NCBI GenBank assembly: GCA_905221095.1
Contig: CAJNBV010000001.1
Location: 248,001 to 312,000 of the forward strand
Direction: 5' to 3'
Source of the DNA: a bacterium
Lineage (GTDB): Bacteria; Bacillota; Bacilli; Lactobacillales; Streptococcaceae
Length of the DNA stretch: 64,000 nucleotides
The notes beneath the pieces are model-generated. The model was not told the origin of the DNA. It saw only the letters and a list, made by a program, of their open reading frames with translations, and did not search any database. Both the position numbers and the translations under genes were made by a program. Positions 55,501 through 62,400 of the stretch are shown in pieces; positions within the stretch are counted from its first letter, which is position 1; the number at the start of each line of letters is the position of its first letter.

Positions 55501-55619
55501 ATGAAAAGAGCAGCAACGGCTACACTAGCCGCACCAAAGCTATACTTGCGGATTGAATAGCGTGTTACCTTTTCACGATGTAGACGCTCAACGCGACTCA
55601 TTGATGATTTGTTTTCCAT
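43566..55619 (-). CDS. Giant LPXTG-anchored repetitive surface protein (4017 aa)
   Basis: 4017 aa from the ATG at 55619 (AAAAAGGAG upstream). In order: YSIRK-type signal (residues 21-49, cleavage near AVSA), Pro/Ala/Glu-rich stretch (about 65-115), a helical segment, four ~195-aa repeats (about 245-1220) each opening with a PYS...YVYA-like strand and closing with a DGSKDTKP-type turn, about four DUF1542-like helical repeats (about 1220-1545), about 28 tandem ~78-aa repeats (about 1554-3737), a divergent last unit, a Gly/Asn-rich linker, a helical segment (about 3850-3920) and the sortase signal LPNTG at 3981-3985 with hydrophobic anchor and RRRKEDEEA tail. It is a wall-anchored stalk, probably an adhesin or biofilm protein; ligand unknown. 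It occupies 12 kb without any break in the frame. It is not PavB, which carries SSURE repeats. Confidence 0.96.
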   Translation of the reverse strand: MENKSSMSRVERLHREKVTRYSIRKYSFGAASVAVAALFMFLGNGAVSAQEPEIQGSQVVNATDTQSAPDSPSTPAESTPAAQPGVGEPTAKPAESTPAAQPIAEEPTQPAAPEVTIPALDKKQLENYISEVKSKLSAGKYANKTEESLALLNGELASAESVLASATTQDELNLAYRNLVTTVSSKLTNKPKDSKEAPKVDTTNGQPTLGKKAENTESKSNSIENTGSNDPRNGKVLDKDNAFRTEATDNQKPVAEIPYSLPSEKKIFVYNEEDAGIEIPVYDESGKIRFATVKQGSNQAFGNSSEGENKLDIQWGYTATVINRSESETAELTNATQANPAKIIISGTPSDALKKSASYTKTEDQTVNIGTRFVHVQDEQGLKNSGDTRTISDPGYMYFVLKSQTYKYSIQQPENAGAKISVNDIDNLTEADVKKIKDNIKIEYSKTSQDARFESKKGEALKNQTAVVKDINVDTANKKVVVTYTDDSTDEAALSSVARTNEKPTVEIQYSDPAPDKKEVYVYASEVNTFDIKIKDDSGKLASAELRRGSNQEFKDVAGETNKQDTQYGFTANKFTSETPATAENPAVITYTGTPAPEGAFTKEKFDQAIQNGGTPLGWRFVKAMDEDGADARGNGRDATDPTAVNVILKPQTLKYDITKPAEADKVAVADANSVTDAEFDKIKEKIKIEYSNDNKDARLADKKGKEVENQSERIASITRDGNNVVVTYKDGSKDSKPLTDFARTNEAPTLDIPYSNEENKQIYLYTTEENDISLKVKDDSGKVKEAVLKFPGGQNESYMTGGNKDAMYLKQEGMTTSEVTASEDAPHEIKLTGTIPKGAWGLNSNTGMTRILYAKDTDDKDTSASFANNKSVNGYIRFVLKDQTTKYDIKTLDGENKIAVNDANDLTDADLEKIKNNLKVEYAQTNDDARLADKKGQEVEDASKVVAKVEKDGDNLVVTYKDGSKDTKPISDVVRTNNAPEVKIPYSVDGKKDVYVYANEDFDIPVKFTDDSGKVASATINRGGNVEQPAKDATNPNVLDNEYESTVEKISTETTATEADPAVVHIKGNYSKATPGLDAKKFPTDENGEFPIVTRYATATDKDGRNIFNNATGSSYASDPGAFRIVLKAQTAKYDVKELADAEKPVVSDIKNISPAELDKIKENLQLEYSKKNKDKNINKDEAVTPENVKKAVDTVKQDGDNLVVTYKDGSKDTIPVDKVAKLDKQPAIDAVTNKANDQIAAINGNDNLTQAEKDKAIAKVNEDKTAALDKIDEATNQTAVDGAKTDGTDAVAKVNPVAKEKAKQAIADELKAKNAELDKRTDLSDKEKADAKAEAKKLADAELAKVNDQPDNKPTAAEAAEAQKAVDAAKEKGVADVKTVNPIAKENALKAVADELAKKEKQIDDRTDLTKEEKDAAKEEAKGLAKKATDAITAQPDKEADPVAAKTAQDAVDAAKKDGVDKVAAVNPPANKKADANTAVADEAEAKKQAIQGDDTLSAAAKEKLKKEVDAIKEASEAAITGAKTNDDVDKAKKAAEQAIKAINSARVPGNKLVAKDPTSLTPEEQDKLKKAIEAVNPGATVTVNPDGTASVTLPNGKTEPLKQADLTKSADDLNTPAGGNNINRPVDKVIVKDPAKLTDDEKEKIKKAVRDVNPNAVVTMDDNGTVTVSTPEGHTAAFPAAELVRTLEDAAKPDSANTGIRKPADKVVGDATNPADQAKATEKLQKLNGPDAKVQYDNEGNATVVLPNGTIATIPASDLFKTPEDAKKANGGDDINKPNSQTVVANKNALTPDEKKAIEDKVKAVNPGAVVTVDEKGNATVTTPEGKTAVIDADDLVKAADEKTSPKAGNNINNPADRVQVADKDAVKTPEEIAKIKAAVEAVNPGSTVVVDEKGNATVTTPEGKTATIPVSELVKTPADKDEVSGGNQVNTPADRVVVENPASLTPEEKKAIEAKIKAVNPGADVVFDEKGNATVTTPEGKTATIPASDLVKPKADLADPTKQDAVNKPADKVVVDPALVAADKDLPTEAKDAIKAAVAAVNPGSTVVVDEKGNATVTTPSGKTVVIPKADLVKTEADKETAKAGNNINKPADKVVADKDALTPENIEAIKAKVAAVNPGATVVVDDKGNATVVTPDGQTATIPVTDLVKSPEEAKGAKAGNDVNKPADKVSANKDALTPEDIKAIKAKVEAVNPDAKVFVDEKGNATVSTPDGKTATIPVEDLVKDPAAKETPNAGNKVNTPADKVVVNDPASLTPEEKKAIEDKIKAVNPDAKVVFDDKGNATVTTKDGAVATIPASDLAKTAADLTDPAKQDAVKKPADKTLVKNPAKLTQAEKDAIKAAVAKVNPENTTVVVDDKGNATVTTPDGKTEVIPASDLVKTAKEAEGVNAGNNINKPADKVSATPADLTGDKKDEVKAKIQKAVESVNPGATVFVDDKGNATVTTPDGKTATIPVEDLLKDPAAKETPSAGNKVNTPAEKALVDPAVLNDPNATLPKDVKDAIQKAVESVNPGATVVVDDKGNATVTVTNPDGTKTTATIPASDLVKSNAKEDLENAAKQDAVKKPIDETVVADKNALTEPEKEAIKAKVQEVNPGATVVVDEKGNATVTTPDGKTAVIPADDLVKTADEVLTDPKAGNVINKPADRELVTDKDNLTPEDIKAIKDRVAAVNPGASVYVDEKGNATVTTPDGQTATIPVNDLVKTEADKNTANAGNKVNTPADKVLVKDPAKLTAKELEKVEKKIKEVNPGAEVVFDDKGNATVKTKEGNIATIPAADLVKPKADLQDPAKQDAVKKPADKTLVKNPDALTQEEKDAITAKVKEVNPPADGTTVFVDDKGNATVTTKDGKTVVIPKDDLVKTEAEAANEKAGNNINKPADKTVVANPEALSPEEKKAIEDKVKAVNPDAKAVFVDDKGNATVTLKDGKSATIPATDLVKTAADVAKPNAGNKVNTPADKVVVKDPDALTDADKAKVTEAIKAVNPNAEKVVFDKDGNATVTLTDGTTATIPAADLVKTEADAAKPEAGNNVNTPADKTAVANPNALTPEEKKAIAAKVEAVNPGATVAVDDKGSATVTTPEGKTAVIPAADLTKSKEDAAKPKAGNDVVKPADKTVVKDPTSLTDEEKQAITDKLTALNPDATVVVDDKGNATVTPKDGKPVVIPAADLTKTEADAAKPNAGNDVNTPADKTVLDPTNLEKSKKEIADKVKAVNPGAEVVVDDEGNATVTTPEGKTAIIPAADLVKTAEDAAKPNAGNNVVKPADKTLVKDPAKLTDEEKKAITDKLAALNPEAKVVVDDKGNATVTPKDGKPVVIPASDLTKTEAQTKEPKAGNDIVTPADKTVVKDPAKLTDDEKKAIADKVKAVNPDAEVVVDDKGNVTVTTPEGKTAVIPAVDLTKSADAEKAPKAGNDIVKPASKTKVANPDSLTQDEKDAIAAKVQAVNPGSTVAVDDKGNATVTLPNGKTAVIPASDLTKSEKDVNDGKAKDNAVTPAAKTKVANPNALTDAEKKAIEDKVKAANPGAEVVVDDKGNATVVKDGNVSVIPSTDLVKVEGDATKPNGGNDANTPAAKTVVENLAELNDAEKKAVEDKVKAVNPGSTVVVDDKGNTTVTKADGTVLNIPASDLVIPAEKFADEATNAKVKTPAIRTLVGDKENLTDAEKDAVKKSIEAVNPGATVVVDDKGNATVTMPDGSTATISKEQLVKDKEAVSKSKHGGDNLDIDLSKVEVADLENITPEEKAKFQFKVLGAITNVEEFDLDAYIKSTDENGNTIYTSKDSKVKITIDKDGNATVEKDGKKELAINIDKAGNVTIVTKEGQVLAIPRDDAFKQRPYVPSNGGGNNSGNGNGTSGNNAANNTGAKVDKAKLEGAIHQLDELIIKESAKLDAETAKEANDLLADAKKVFANADASQAEVDAMVKRIEDFMAKVAPATDHATPANDQAAQTPAVAPATTQAAANASQEAANTRKAAKELPNTGTADSTVAMVAAAASALLGLGLAGRRRKEDEEA
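44405..50960 (-). repeat. About 28 tandem ~234-bp coding repeats
   Basis: Each unit codes for ~78 aa built as: NPxxLTxEEKKAI helix, a VNPGA(T)VVVDxKGNATVT strand pair, a DGKTxxIPAxDLVK strand, then a KAGNxxNxPADK linker. By eye I count 28 units plus a diverged 29th. Units vary in sequence, so the array is old; some units differ by indels (for example those starting VVDPALVAADKDLP and LVDPAVLNDPNATLP). Neighbouring units of alternating type recur as pairs, suggesting duplication of blocks longer than one unit. Confidence 0.9.
50985..51960 (-). repeat. DUF1542-like helical repeats within the giant protein
   Basis: Four ~80-aa Ala/Lys/Asp/Glu-rich helical units with recurring VNPxAKEKA and RTDLxxEEKxxAKEEAK patterns, as in staphylococcal and streptococcal giant wall proteins (Ebh-like, FmtB-like). 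They form the rod between the N-terminal domains and the 78-aa repeats. Confidence 0.75.
51960..54880 (-). repeat. Four ~195-aa N-terminal repeats of the giant protein
   Basis: Each unit has an opening PYS-x-KK-x-VYVYA strand, DDSGKVxxA, a central variable part, QTxKYDI, an AVxDANxLTDADxxKIKxNLKIEYS helix and a VVTYKDGSKDTKPL strand. The units are diverged from each other, unlike a recent expansion. They are exposed at the tip of the stalk and are the best candidates for ligand binding. Confidence 0.8.
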
Positions 55620-55666
55620 TAATTTAGGATCTCCTTTTTGAAATATATTTTGGATTTTCACGCGAA

Positions 55667-55695
55667 ACTAGCCGTTTCTTAAGCAACGGCTAATT
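55667..55695 (-). promoter_or_regulatory. Leader hairpin of the giant surface protein gene
   Basis: TAGCCGTT (55672-55679) pairs with AACGGCTA (55686-55693) in the leader, about 50-75 bp before the start codon. No U run follows on the minus strand. Confidence 0.6.
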
Positions 55696-55726
55696 ATTAT
55701 AGTTAGTGTGAATCCTTACATTGACT

Positions 55727-55755
55727 ATTCTACTTTATTTTTGATATATATGCAA
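55727..55755 (-). promoter_or_regulatory. Promoter of the giant surface protein gene
   Basis: TTGCAT (55755-55750) and TAGAAT (55732-55727) with a 17-bp spacer on the minus strand. The leader is about 105 nt. An A11 run (55779-55789), flanked by CGC and GCG, lies ~24 bp upstream of the -35. Confidence 0.75.
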
Positions 55756-55789
55756 CTAATTTAATTTAAAATTTTCGCAAAAAAAAAAA

Positions 55790-56140
55790 GCGTTTTGGGA
55801 ATGTAGGTAATTTTCAGAAAATTCCATTTCGCATTTTTTTCACATTTTTATAAATAAAAAATTCAAATGTTATTATATATTATCGATTTGTTGTTTCTCT
55901 GCCATTCGGAAAGTTGGCGCATACATTTATTGGCAAAGGTAAAATATATCAGTTTGAAATATGAAACCATCTATTCCAACTTTAAAAAAAGAAATCATTC
56001 GTAAAAATAATATACTTAAGACAATCAAAAACCAAACCAGAAAGCTACTCATAGACAGGTCACAATTGGCTAGACTACATAACTACAGCCAAAAGACGAT
56101 GACCTGACCTTGGCGAGCCACCTAAAGAGTACAAACACAA
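55790..56140. other. Intergenic stretch without recognised genes
   Basis: A/T-rich non-coding DNA between the surface protein promoter and the rpn genes. The part near 55975-56110 keeps a higher density of sense codons on the plus strand than expected, but with in-frame stops and no similarity I can name; it may be a decayed gene. Nothing else is seen. Confidence 0.4.
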
Positions 56141-56141
56141 A

Positions 56142-56176
56142 ACATGCTATCTTATACGATAACATGTCATTTTTTA
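56142..56176 (+). terminator. Hairpin with T run after the rpn copies
   Basis: ACATGCTATC (56142-56151) pairs with GATAACATGT (56158-56167), with one mismatch, followed by CATTTTTTA on the plus strand. It lies just behind the 3' end of the minus-strand rpn duplicate. Confidence 0.5.
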
Positions 56177-56180
56177 CTAT

Positions 56181-56714
56181 TTACAACAACGCCTCAAACT
56201 CAGCGACAGTCATGCCCAATTGTTCACTCGCAAATTCGGAAGTTAAAACATGTTGGCGTACTAAATCTAGAAAGGTAAAGATTTTCCCACGCTCTAGACC
56301 TTGTTCAACACCCTCTGCTCGTCCTCGTTCCAGTCCCTGTTCAATGCCCTCTGCACGGCCACGTTCAAGACCACGCTCTAAACCTTTTTCAAGACCTTTT
56401 TCAAGACCCTCAGCTCGACCACGCTCCAAGCCTTTTTCTTCAGCTTGTTCCAAGGCATAGTCCTGTGCTAACAAGGCTTGTTCTTCGCGCATACGTAGTT
56501 GACTAAACATTTTCCTGTCCTCCTCGGACCAGCTCTTGTAGTCTAGCAGTTGGTCTGCCTGGCTGATGGCTCGCTCAGGTTGTTGGGTAAAGGGCTTGTT
56601 ACCGAAAAACTCCAACCATGGCTTGCGAACCTTGTCTTTGCTGGTTTCTCTGTATTTTTTTAATTCCAAGAATGCCATCTTGACTAGATGATGTTCCTGT
56701 CCATTACTGGTGAT
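56181..56714 (-). pseudogene. Tandem partial copy of rpn (C-terminal half only)
   Basis: It starts exactly one base after the stop codon of the full rpn gene with the codons for ITSNGQEHHLVKMAF, and repeats the C-terminal half of that gene to the same ending EFEALL. The nuclease core is absent. The Arg/Glu/Gly repeat tract is longer than in the full copy (about 50 versus 25 residues). An open frame exists either from a TTG at 56741 overlapping the full gene (186 aa) or from the ATG at 56678 (MAFLELKKYRET, 165 aa). It may be a dead by-product of unequal crossing-over. A working short Rpn protein is also possible, since short C-terminal Rpn forms are reported to inhibit the nuclease in E. coli. 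Confidence 0.8.
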
Positions 56715-56715
56715 C

Positions 56716-57639
56716 TTACAACAAGGCCTCAAACTCAGCAACAGTCATACCCAACTGCTCACTTGCAAATTCGGAAGTTAAAACATGTTGGCGTACTAAA
56801 TCTAGAAAGGTAAAGATTTTCCCACGCTCTAGACCTTGTTCAACACCCTCTGCACGGCCACGTTCAAGACCACGTTCTAATCCTCTTTCTTCAGCTTGTT
56901 CCAAGGCATAGTCCTGTGCTAACAAGGCTTGTTCTTCACGCCTGCGTTGTTCACTAAACATTTTCCTGTCCTCCTCGGACCAGCTCTTGTAGTCTAGCAG
57001 TTGGTCTGCTTGGCTGATGGCTCGCTCGGGTTCTTGGGTAAAAGGTTTATTACCGAAAAACTCCAACCACGGCTTGCGAACCTCGTCTTTGCTGGTTTCT
57101 CTGTATTTTTTTAATTCCAAGAATGCCATCTTGACTAGATGATGTTCCTGTCCATTACTGGTGATAGTTAAGACCTCACCTGTCGTATCCTCTCGCATGC
57201 TAAAACTGTGGAAAGCTAGATCATCTTGGAAATAATTACTATCGACAATTGCGATAGCATATACTGGTGCGATGTGTTTGTAGCTCTGATGAGTGTCCCC
57301 TTCTTGCTGGCGAATTTTTTCAAGATTCTGATTGACCTGACTGCACAGATAAGCCCATAAACGATTGATGAAAAAATTCTGATGATGCACCTGAATCTCA
57401 ATGATAACTTGCGTTCCATTATCCAACTCCGCCAAAACATCAATACTAGTATAGAAATCCTGAGCCGAGTAAGGCGTAGAAGGCAAGACGTGAATGTTGC
57501 TTCCCTCCAAAATAGTTACATTTTTAGCTGGTAAATCCAGCATATCGCGGATAAATTGACAAGTGATCTCTGGATTGCTAAAAATCTTCTTAGCTACCAA
57601 GTCATTAGTTGGGCTGATGCCCGGATGTCTTAAAGTCAT
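56716..57639 (-). CDS. Rpn-family PD-(D/E)XK nuclease (recombination-promoting nuclease / putative transposase)
   Basis: 307 aa from the ATG at 57639 with AGAAGGAGGAAATGG. The N-terminal ~200 residues form the PD-(D/E)XK nuclease domain: TSIDVLAELDNGTQVIIEIQ holds the catalytic D...ExQ arrangement. A helical part and a coiled, repetitive Arg/Glu/Gly tract (RGLERGLERGRAEGVEQGLERG) follow, ending EFEALL. The family was linked to RecA-independent recombination and more recently to phage defence as a toxin with an internally encoded short form (from memory). The start begins with LRHPGISPTNDLVAKKIFSNPE, typical for the family. Confidence 0.92.
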   Translation of the reverse strand: MTLRHPGISPTNDLVAKKIFSNPEITCQFIRDMLDLPAKNVTILEGSNIHVLPSTPYSAQDFYTSIDVLAELDNGTQVIIEIQVHHQNFFINRLWAYLCSQVNQNLEKIRQQEGDTHQSYKHIAPVYAIAIVDSNYFQDDLAFHSFSMREDTTGEVLTITSNGQEHHLVKMAFLELKKYRETSKDEVRKPWLEFFGNKPFTQEPERAISQADQLLDYKSWSEEDRKMFSEQRRREEQALLAQDYALEQAEERGLERGLERGRAEGVEQGLERGKIFTFLDLVRQHVLTSEFASEQLGMTVAEFEALL

Positions 57640-57739
57640 CCATTTCCTCCTTCTATTATACCATATTTTTAAATCTAATTTTGCTAGATTCGATGGTTCT
57701 ATCTATTTATTCGGAAAGGAAATGAATTATGAAGATATT

Positions 57740-59428
57740 TTATCTCGTTTCAAGTAAAATATGAGCTTGATCAACCAGTTGTCCATCAACAGTCAGATTC
57801 AGATAGAAATCCAAGGTCTTATCAGCAGCAAAATACAGGGTTGGTATGGTCAGGTCTTTTTTGCTTTCCCCAGCTTGGAATTGAAGGACTTGAATCTCAT
57901 CCTGATAGGCGACACCATGGACACCTGTCCCCGGTTGAATCGAAATCTTAGCTTCCAAAGGAGTACTGCTTTCGCTACGTTCAACCCTAAAATGAAGAAT
58001 CTCTCCCTTTGCCACAGCTAGACTTTTTTCTGCAAATGCTAGGCCCTGAACAACTTCTTTTCTTGATAAGCTAGGAGTTTTGTAGAGTGAAATTTTTGTT
58101 AAGACAGGCAAATCCTGTGACTCTGTAATCATCACGCGCACCTTCTGTGCCTCTACCAGCGGTCCTCGCAAGAGGCGCTTATGACTAACTGTAAATCCCG
58201 TACCAAATTCCTGACAAACACCATCTACCTCTACTTGCACCTGAAAAGCAGCGATTCGTTGCCCCAGTTTCAAATCTTCTCTTAACTCAAGCACGTCGAA
58301 GATTTTGGGAGAACCTAAATCAATTTCTAGCTGGATGGGTAAGTCTGCATCGCTTGCCCAAGAACTGGTCTCAAGGCCGTCTGTCAGATGATGACAGTCA
58401 AAGTCAGCGGAAAGAGCAGGACCAGATACCTTGGCTCCCAGAGCCAAATCTTCTTTATAGAGCGCGTCACGATAAGCCGCAAATTCATAGAGCCGTTTGA
58501 TATCCTTCTCATCAAAGAGACCATCTTGATTCGGCGGAATATTGAGTAAGAGCGGTGTGCCTCTCCCTACCGAATGAAAATAAATCTCTACCAACTCATC
58601 GAGAGACTTAGGATCCTGATCCTCATGGTAAAACCAACCTGGCCGGATGGAAACATCTGCCTCACCAATTGAAAAAATCGTGCCTGAAGAATCTCCATGC
58701 TGAAGATAGTCCAGCTCTGCTTCTGTTCCTAGTTTATCAGGATTCACCTTTTGCCATAGGGGATCACCTGCATACCCTCGTTCATTGCCAATCCAGCGAA
58801 TGCTGGTGCCTTCTGTTGAAAAAATCAAGCAATCGCCCTGAAGCTCACGAATGGTTTCAAACCATTTCTTAAATTCATAATTGACCTTTTGAGCGCCCTC
58901 TCCTCTGGCACCATCCATCCAAACCTCAGCAAATTTTCCTCCATTGCCATAGGCGAGATTTGATAAGATTTCCTTCAGCTGTGCCAGATAATAGGCATTA
59001 TAGTCCGCTTCTCGGTTCACATGATAGAGGGGGCTGTGGGCATCCCAGGGTGATAGGTAGACCCCCATATCCATATCAAACTCTGTGGCAGCTTGGGATA
59101 CCTCAAGGAGCAAGTCTCCCTCTCCATTCCTCCAAGGACTGGCCTTGACCGAATAATCTGTGCAAGCCGTCGGATAAAGGACAAAGCCGTCGTGATGCTT
59201 GACCACCAAAATCAACTTTTTAAAGCCCGTTTCCTTGAGCACGCGAACCCACTCACGCGCATCTAACCTGGTCGGATTAAAGCGTTCAGGATCCTCCTGA
59301 CCTGTCCCCCATTCCTGGTCATAAAAGGTATTAGGACCAAAATGGATAAAGGCTGCTAGTTCATCCTCTAAATAAGCTAGCTGAGCCTGACTAGGCAAGG
59401 GCCCGTGCGGTTTTATTTCTCTTACCAT
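57740..59428 (-). CDS. Alpha-L-fucosidase, GH29
   Basis: 562 aa, no signal peptide, thus cytoplasmic. GH29 features: FIHFGPNTFYDQEWGTG near residue 32, LVVKHHDGFVLYPT (about 75-88), the nucleophile Asp in AEVWMDGARGEGA (about 168-180) and LLNIPPNQDGLFDEKD (about 290-305). A C-terminal discoidin-like module (SSWASDADLPIQLEIDLGSP) and an Ig-like tail follow. It removes fucose from imported glycans. It starts 2 bp before the GH2 stop, so the two are one operon. Pneumococcal counterpart SP_2146. Confidence 0.94.
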   Translation of the reverse strand: MVREIKPHGPLPSQAQLAYLEDELAAFIHFGPNTFYDQEWGTGQEDPERFNPTRLDAREWVRVLKETGFKKLILVVKHHDGFVLYPTACTDYSVKASPWRNGEGDLLLEVSQAATEFDMDMGVYLSPWDAHSPLYHVNREADYNAYYLAQLKEILSNLAYGNGGKFAEVWMDGARGEGAQKVNYEFKKWFETIRELQGDCLIFSTEGTSIRWIGNERGYAGDPLWQKVNPDKLGTEAELDYLQHGDSSGTIFSIGEADVSIRPGWFYHEDQDPKSLDELVEIYFHSVGRGTPLLLNIPPNQDGLFDEKDIKRLYEFAAYRDALYKEDLALGAKVSGPALSADFDCHHLTDGLETSSWASDADLPIQLEIDLGSPKIFDVLELREDLKLGQRIAAFQVQVEVDGVCQEFGTGFTVSHKRLLRGPLVEAQKVRVMITESQDLPVLTKISLYKTPSLSRKEVVQGLAFAEKSLAVAKGEILHFRVERSESSTPLEAKISIQPGTGVHGVAYQDEIQVLQFQAGESKKDLTIPTLYFAADKTLDFYLNLTVDGQLVDQAHILLETR

Positions 59429-59429
59429 A

Positions 59430-62400
59430 CTACTTCCTATCTACATTTTTCTTTACTTTTTTGGCATGCACTTGCAATTCTGTTAATGCTAGGGGACTGG
59501 TCAAGCCTTCAAATCGAAGACGAAGGGCATAAGTTTTCACCTTGTCAAATTCAAAACGAAGCTCTTCATCTTTGTCACTTGACACTTTTCGGATGCCTGA
59601 TACAGGGCGCCAATTCTCCTCTTGCTTGAGCAGAGAATCCTTGTCCAAATGGTTGGGAGTCCGAGGCAAGACAGGCTCATTCCCTACATAATAGTCGATA
59701 TAGGTAGGATCCACCGCCACGTAGTCTTGATTTTCAACATAATACAAGGTCAGGTTATCCACAAATCGAGGTTTTAAAATCCCTGCATCTCCAAACAGAA
59801 TGCCGACGCTGGCTTGCTCTGACTTGATAATCCAAGTATTGGCTGTCGATTTCTTCCGAGCAATGACCTTGTCATTGAGATAAGAGGCTGGATGATTAGG
59901 CTCTGAGTGAGAAGCAAAGACCAGAGGCAGATTTGATCCTGTCCACTGATTGGAAATAACCTCCCCATCTACACTAGCATCTGTCACACGAATGGTGACT
60001 GTTGCTGGCAACTCACAGCCCGCTACCTGCCCTGTGAGAACATATTTTCCTACCTGAGCATAGATTTGAGGATTGAGTTCATCCCAAGTCACCTTAGCCG
60101 TATCTCGTCTGCCATCTGATAAGACTAGCTTAACTCGGTCTGGTAAGTGTGGAGCTTCCTTGACAAGCGTCCAAACCTTTTCAGGCTCAATAGCGCAAAT
60201 CCCTTGAACACAAACCTGAGCCGAAGCCTTTAAATCCAGCCCCTCAAGATGACCAGATACCGTAAATTCATGAAAGCTTTCCAAAGCTTCTTTAGGAATT
60301 TCCTCCCAGACAAGCTTGACTCGTTTTGCACCGCCTGACTCATAGTCCACCAAGACCGAGGACGGTAGTTGTGGATAAGTCCCCTTAGCTGTATACAAGC
60401 GAAGCGGTCTTACAGAAACTGCTAGGCCTAGCGAAGTATTTTCTGTAACCTGCAAATGAGTTTGATAGGTCTTCCCTTGATAAATGGCACGGATAGACAA
60501 GTCGCCCGCAGACAAGCAATGAAGCACCCCCTGCTTGATAATAGCATGGGCACTGCCACTCGTCTCCCAAATCACTTCACTATTCCCCACCTTGTTCACA
60601 GGGTTATCCACAGTTTGTGGATAAAGTCCAATTGCTGGGGAATCTCCTTCTTGTAAACCTATCTGCTTGTCCACTCGAATCTCAAACAAGCGCTTATTTT
60701 TCACTGACTGGTAAGGCAAAGCTTCTCCGACTAGAAAATCAAAACTTGCTGGCTCTAGCCCTCTAGCACTGGCTTTTACTCTCACTTGACCTGCCTGATC
60801 CAAGCTTTGAACTAAAACAACACCCCTGCCATGAAAGGCTTTCCGCTTAAACCGACCATTTTTCTGGGCTTGGTAACGTTCACGACTGGCCTGCCTGCCA
60901 TTATCCACACCCGCAATGCGAGCAGGACCTTCAATTTCAAAATGAAGCTGATTGGACGCAGTCGGCACCCAATTTCCATCCTTGTCCAATACATCAAAAT
61001 AGAGATAGAGGAGGTCTTGTCCATCTGACTCCAGTTTTGTTTTCTCGGCATGTAACCCGATTTTGGCAGGCTTACCTGCAGTCACTACCCTATCTTCTGC
61101 CACAATCTGACCTTGACGGTCATAGGCCACAGCACGCAATTCTCCTGATTGATAAGGCAAACGCCATTCGAGATAGAGTTGGTCAGAATCTTGTCCCTCT
61201 TGGTATTTTCTGCCATCTGAAGTCCATTTTTCCTGAAAAGTCTTTCTGCCTTGGGATTTTCCATTGAGAAATAACTCTACAGAACCAGCATTTGAATACA
61301 CTCGAACAGGGATATCCCCATACTTATCCACAACTTGTTGATAACTCTTGTGGATTTCCCAATTCCAATGGGGCAGGATATGAACCATGGGATGCTGATC
61401 TGCATCCACCCATTGACTTTGATAGAGATAATAGTCATTTTTAGGAATCCCTGCCGTGTCCACAAGCCCAAAATAGGAACTCTTGACAGGCGTGTCATTT
61501 TGGTTGTGCCAAGGAGTAGGCTCACCGATATAGTCCACTCCTGTCCAGATAAACTGACCTGCATAGTCTAGCCGATTTCTATCTGCTATCCAAGAAGCCG
61601 TCGCTGTCTTCCCCCAAGGAACCCGATCATTGCCATAGTCCGACTGTTCAAAATTCCTCACGCGACGATTATCCCCAACCCATTCCTTATCTGGTCGAAA
61701 ATAACTATCACGCGTCCGTGTAGCTGATGAGGTTTCAGACCCATAAAGTCGCCACTTGTGATGTCTTTTGCGAATCGCGTCAATATTATCTTCCGAGTAA
61801 TTCAAACCCACCACATCCAACAAATCAGCAATCTTTTCATGGCCTCCAGAACCATCTCCGAAGCGGAACTGGTCCATTCCCATGGTCACAAAACGGCTAT
61901 CATCAACCTTCTTAACCCTTTCCAGCAAGCGTTTGATCGTCTTCAATGAATGAGCATCTCCATTTGCTTCGCTGACTTCATTTCCCAAGGACCACATAAA
62001 GATAGCTGGATTGTTCTTGCCACGCTCGATCATGTTGCGCAAATCATAATCTGACCAGAAATCGCCTGCTTTCGCTTCTGGATGAGTCGCCTCTTCCTCA
62101 AAAAAGCGACCATAGTCATATTCTTTCTTGCCTCCATACCAGGTATCAAAGGCTTCTTCTTGGATGAGTAAGCCCATTTTGGCAGCCAGATCCAGCAAGA
62201 TACTACTAGCTGGATTATGGGTGATTCGGATAGCATTGACCCCCATTTCCTTCATCTGACGCAAGCGTCTCTCAGCAGCTGACCTGTTTTCCACAGCTCC
62301 CAGAGCTCCGTAGTCATGATGCAGACAAACCCCATGAATCTTCAACCAACGACCATTTAGAAAGAAGCCCTTATCCGCTTGCCAATCCATATAACGGTAA

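Noticed and set aside
55975-56110. Possible transposase remnant downstream of the giant gene
   Set aside because: Some codon-like character but in-frame stops, no terminal repeats and no recognisable motif; left as an unassigned stretch.
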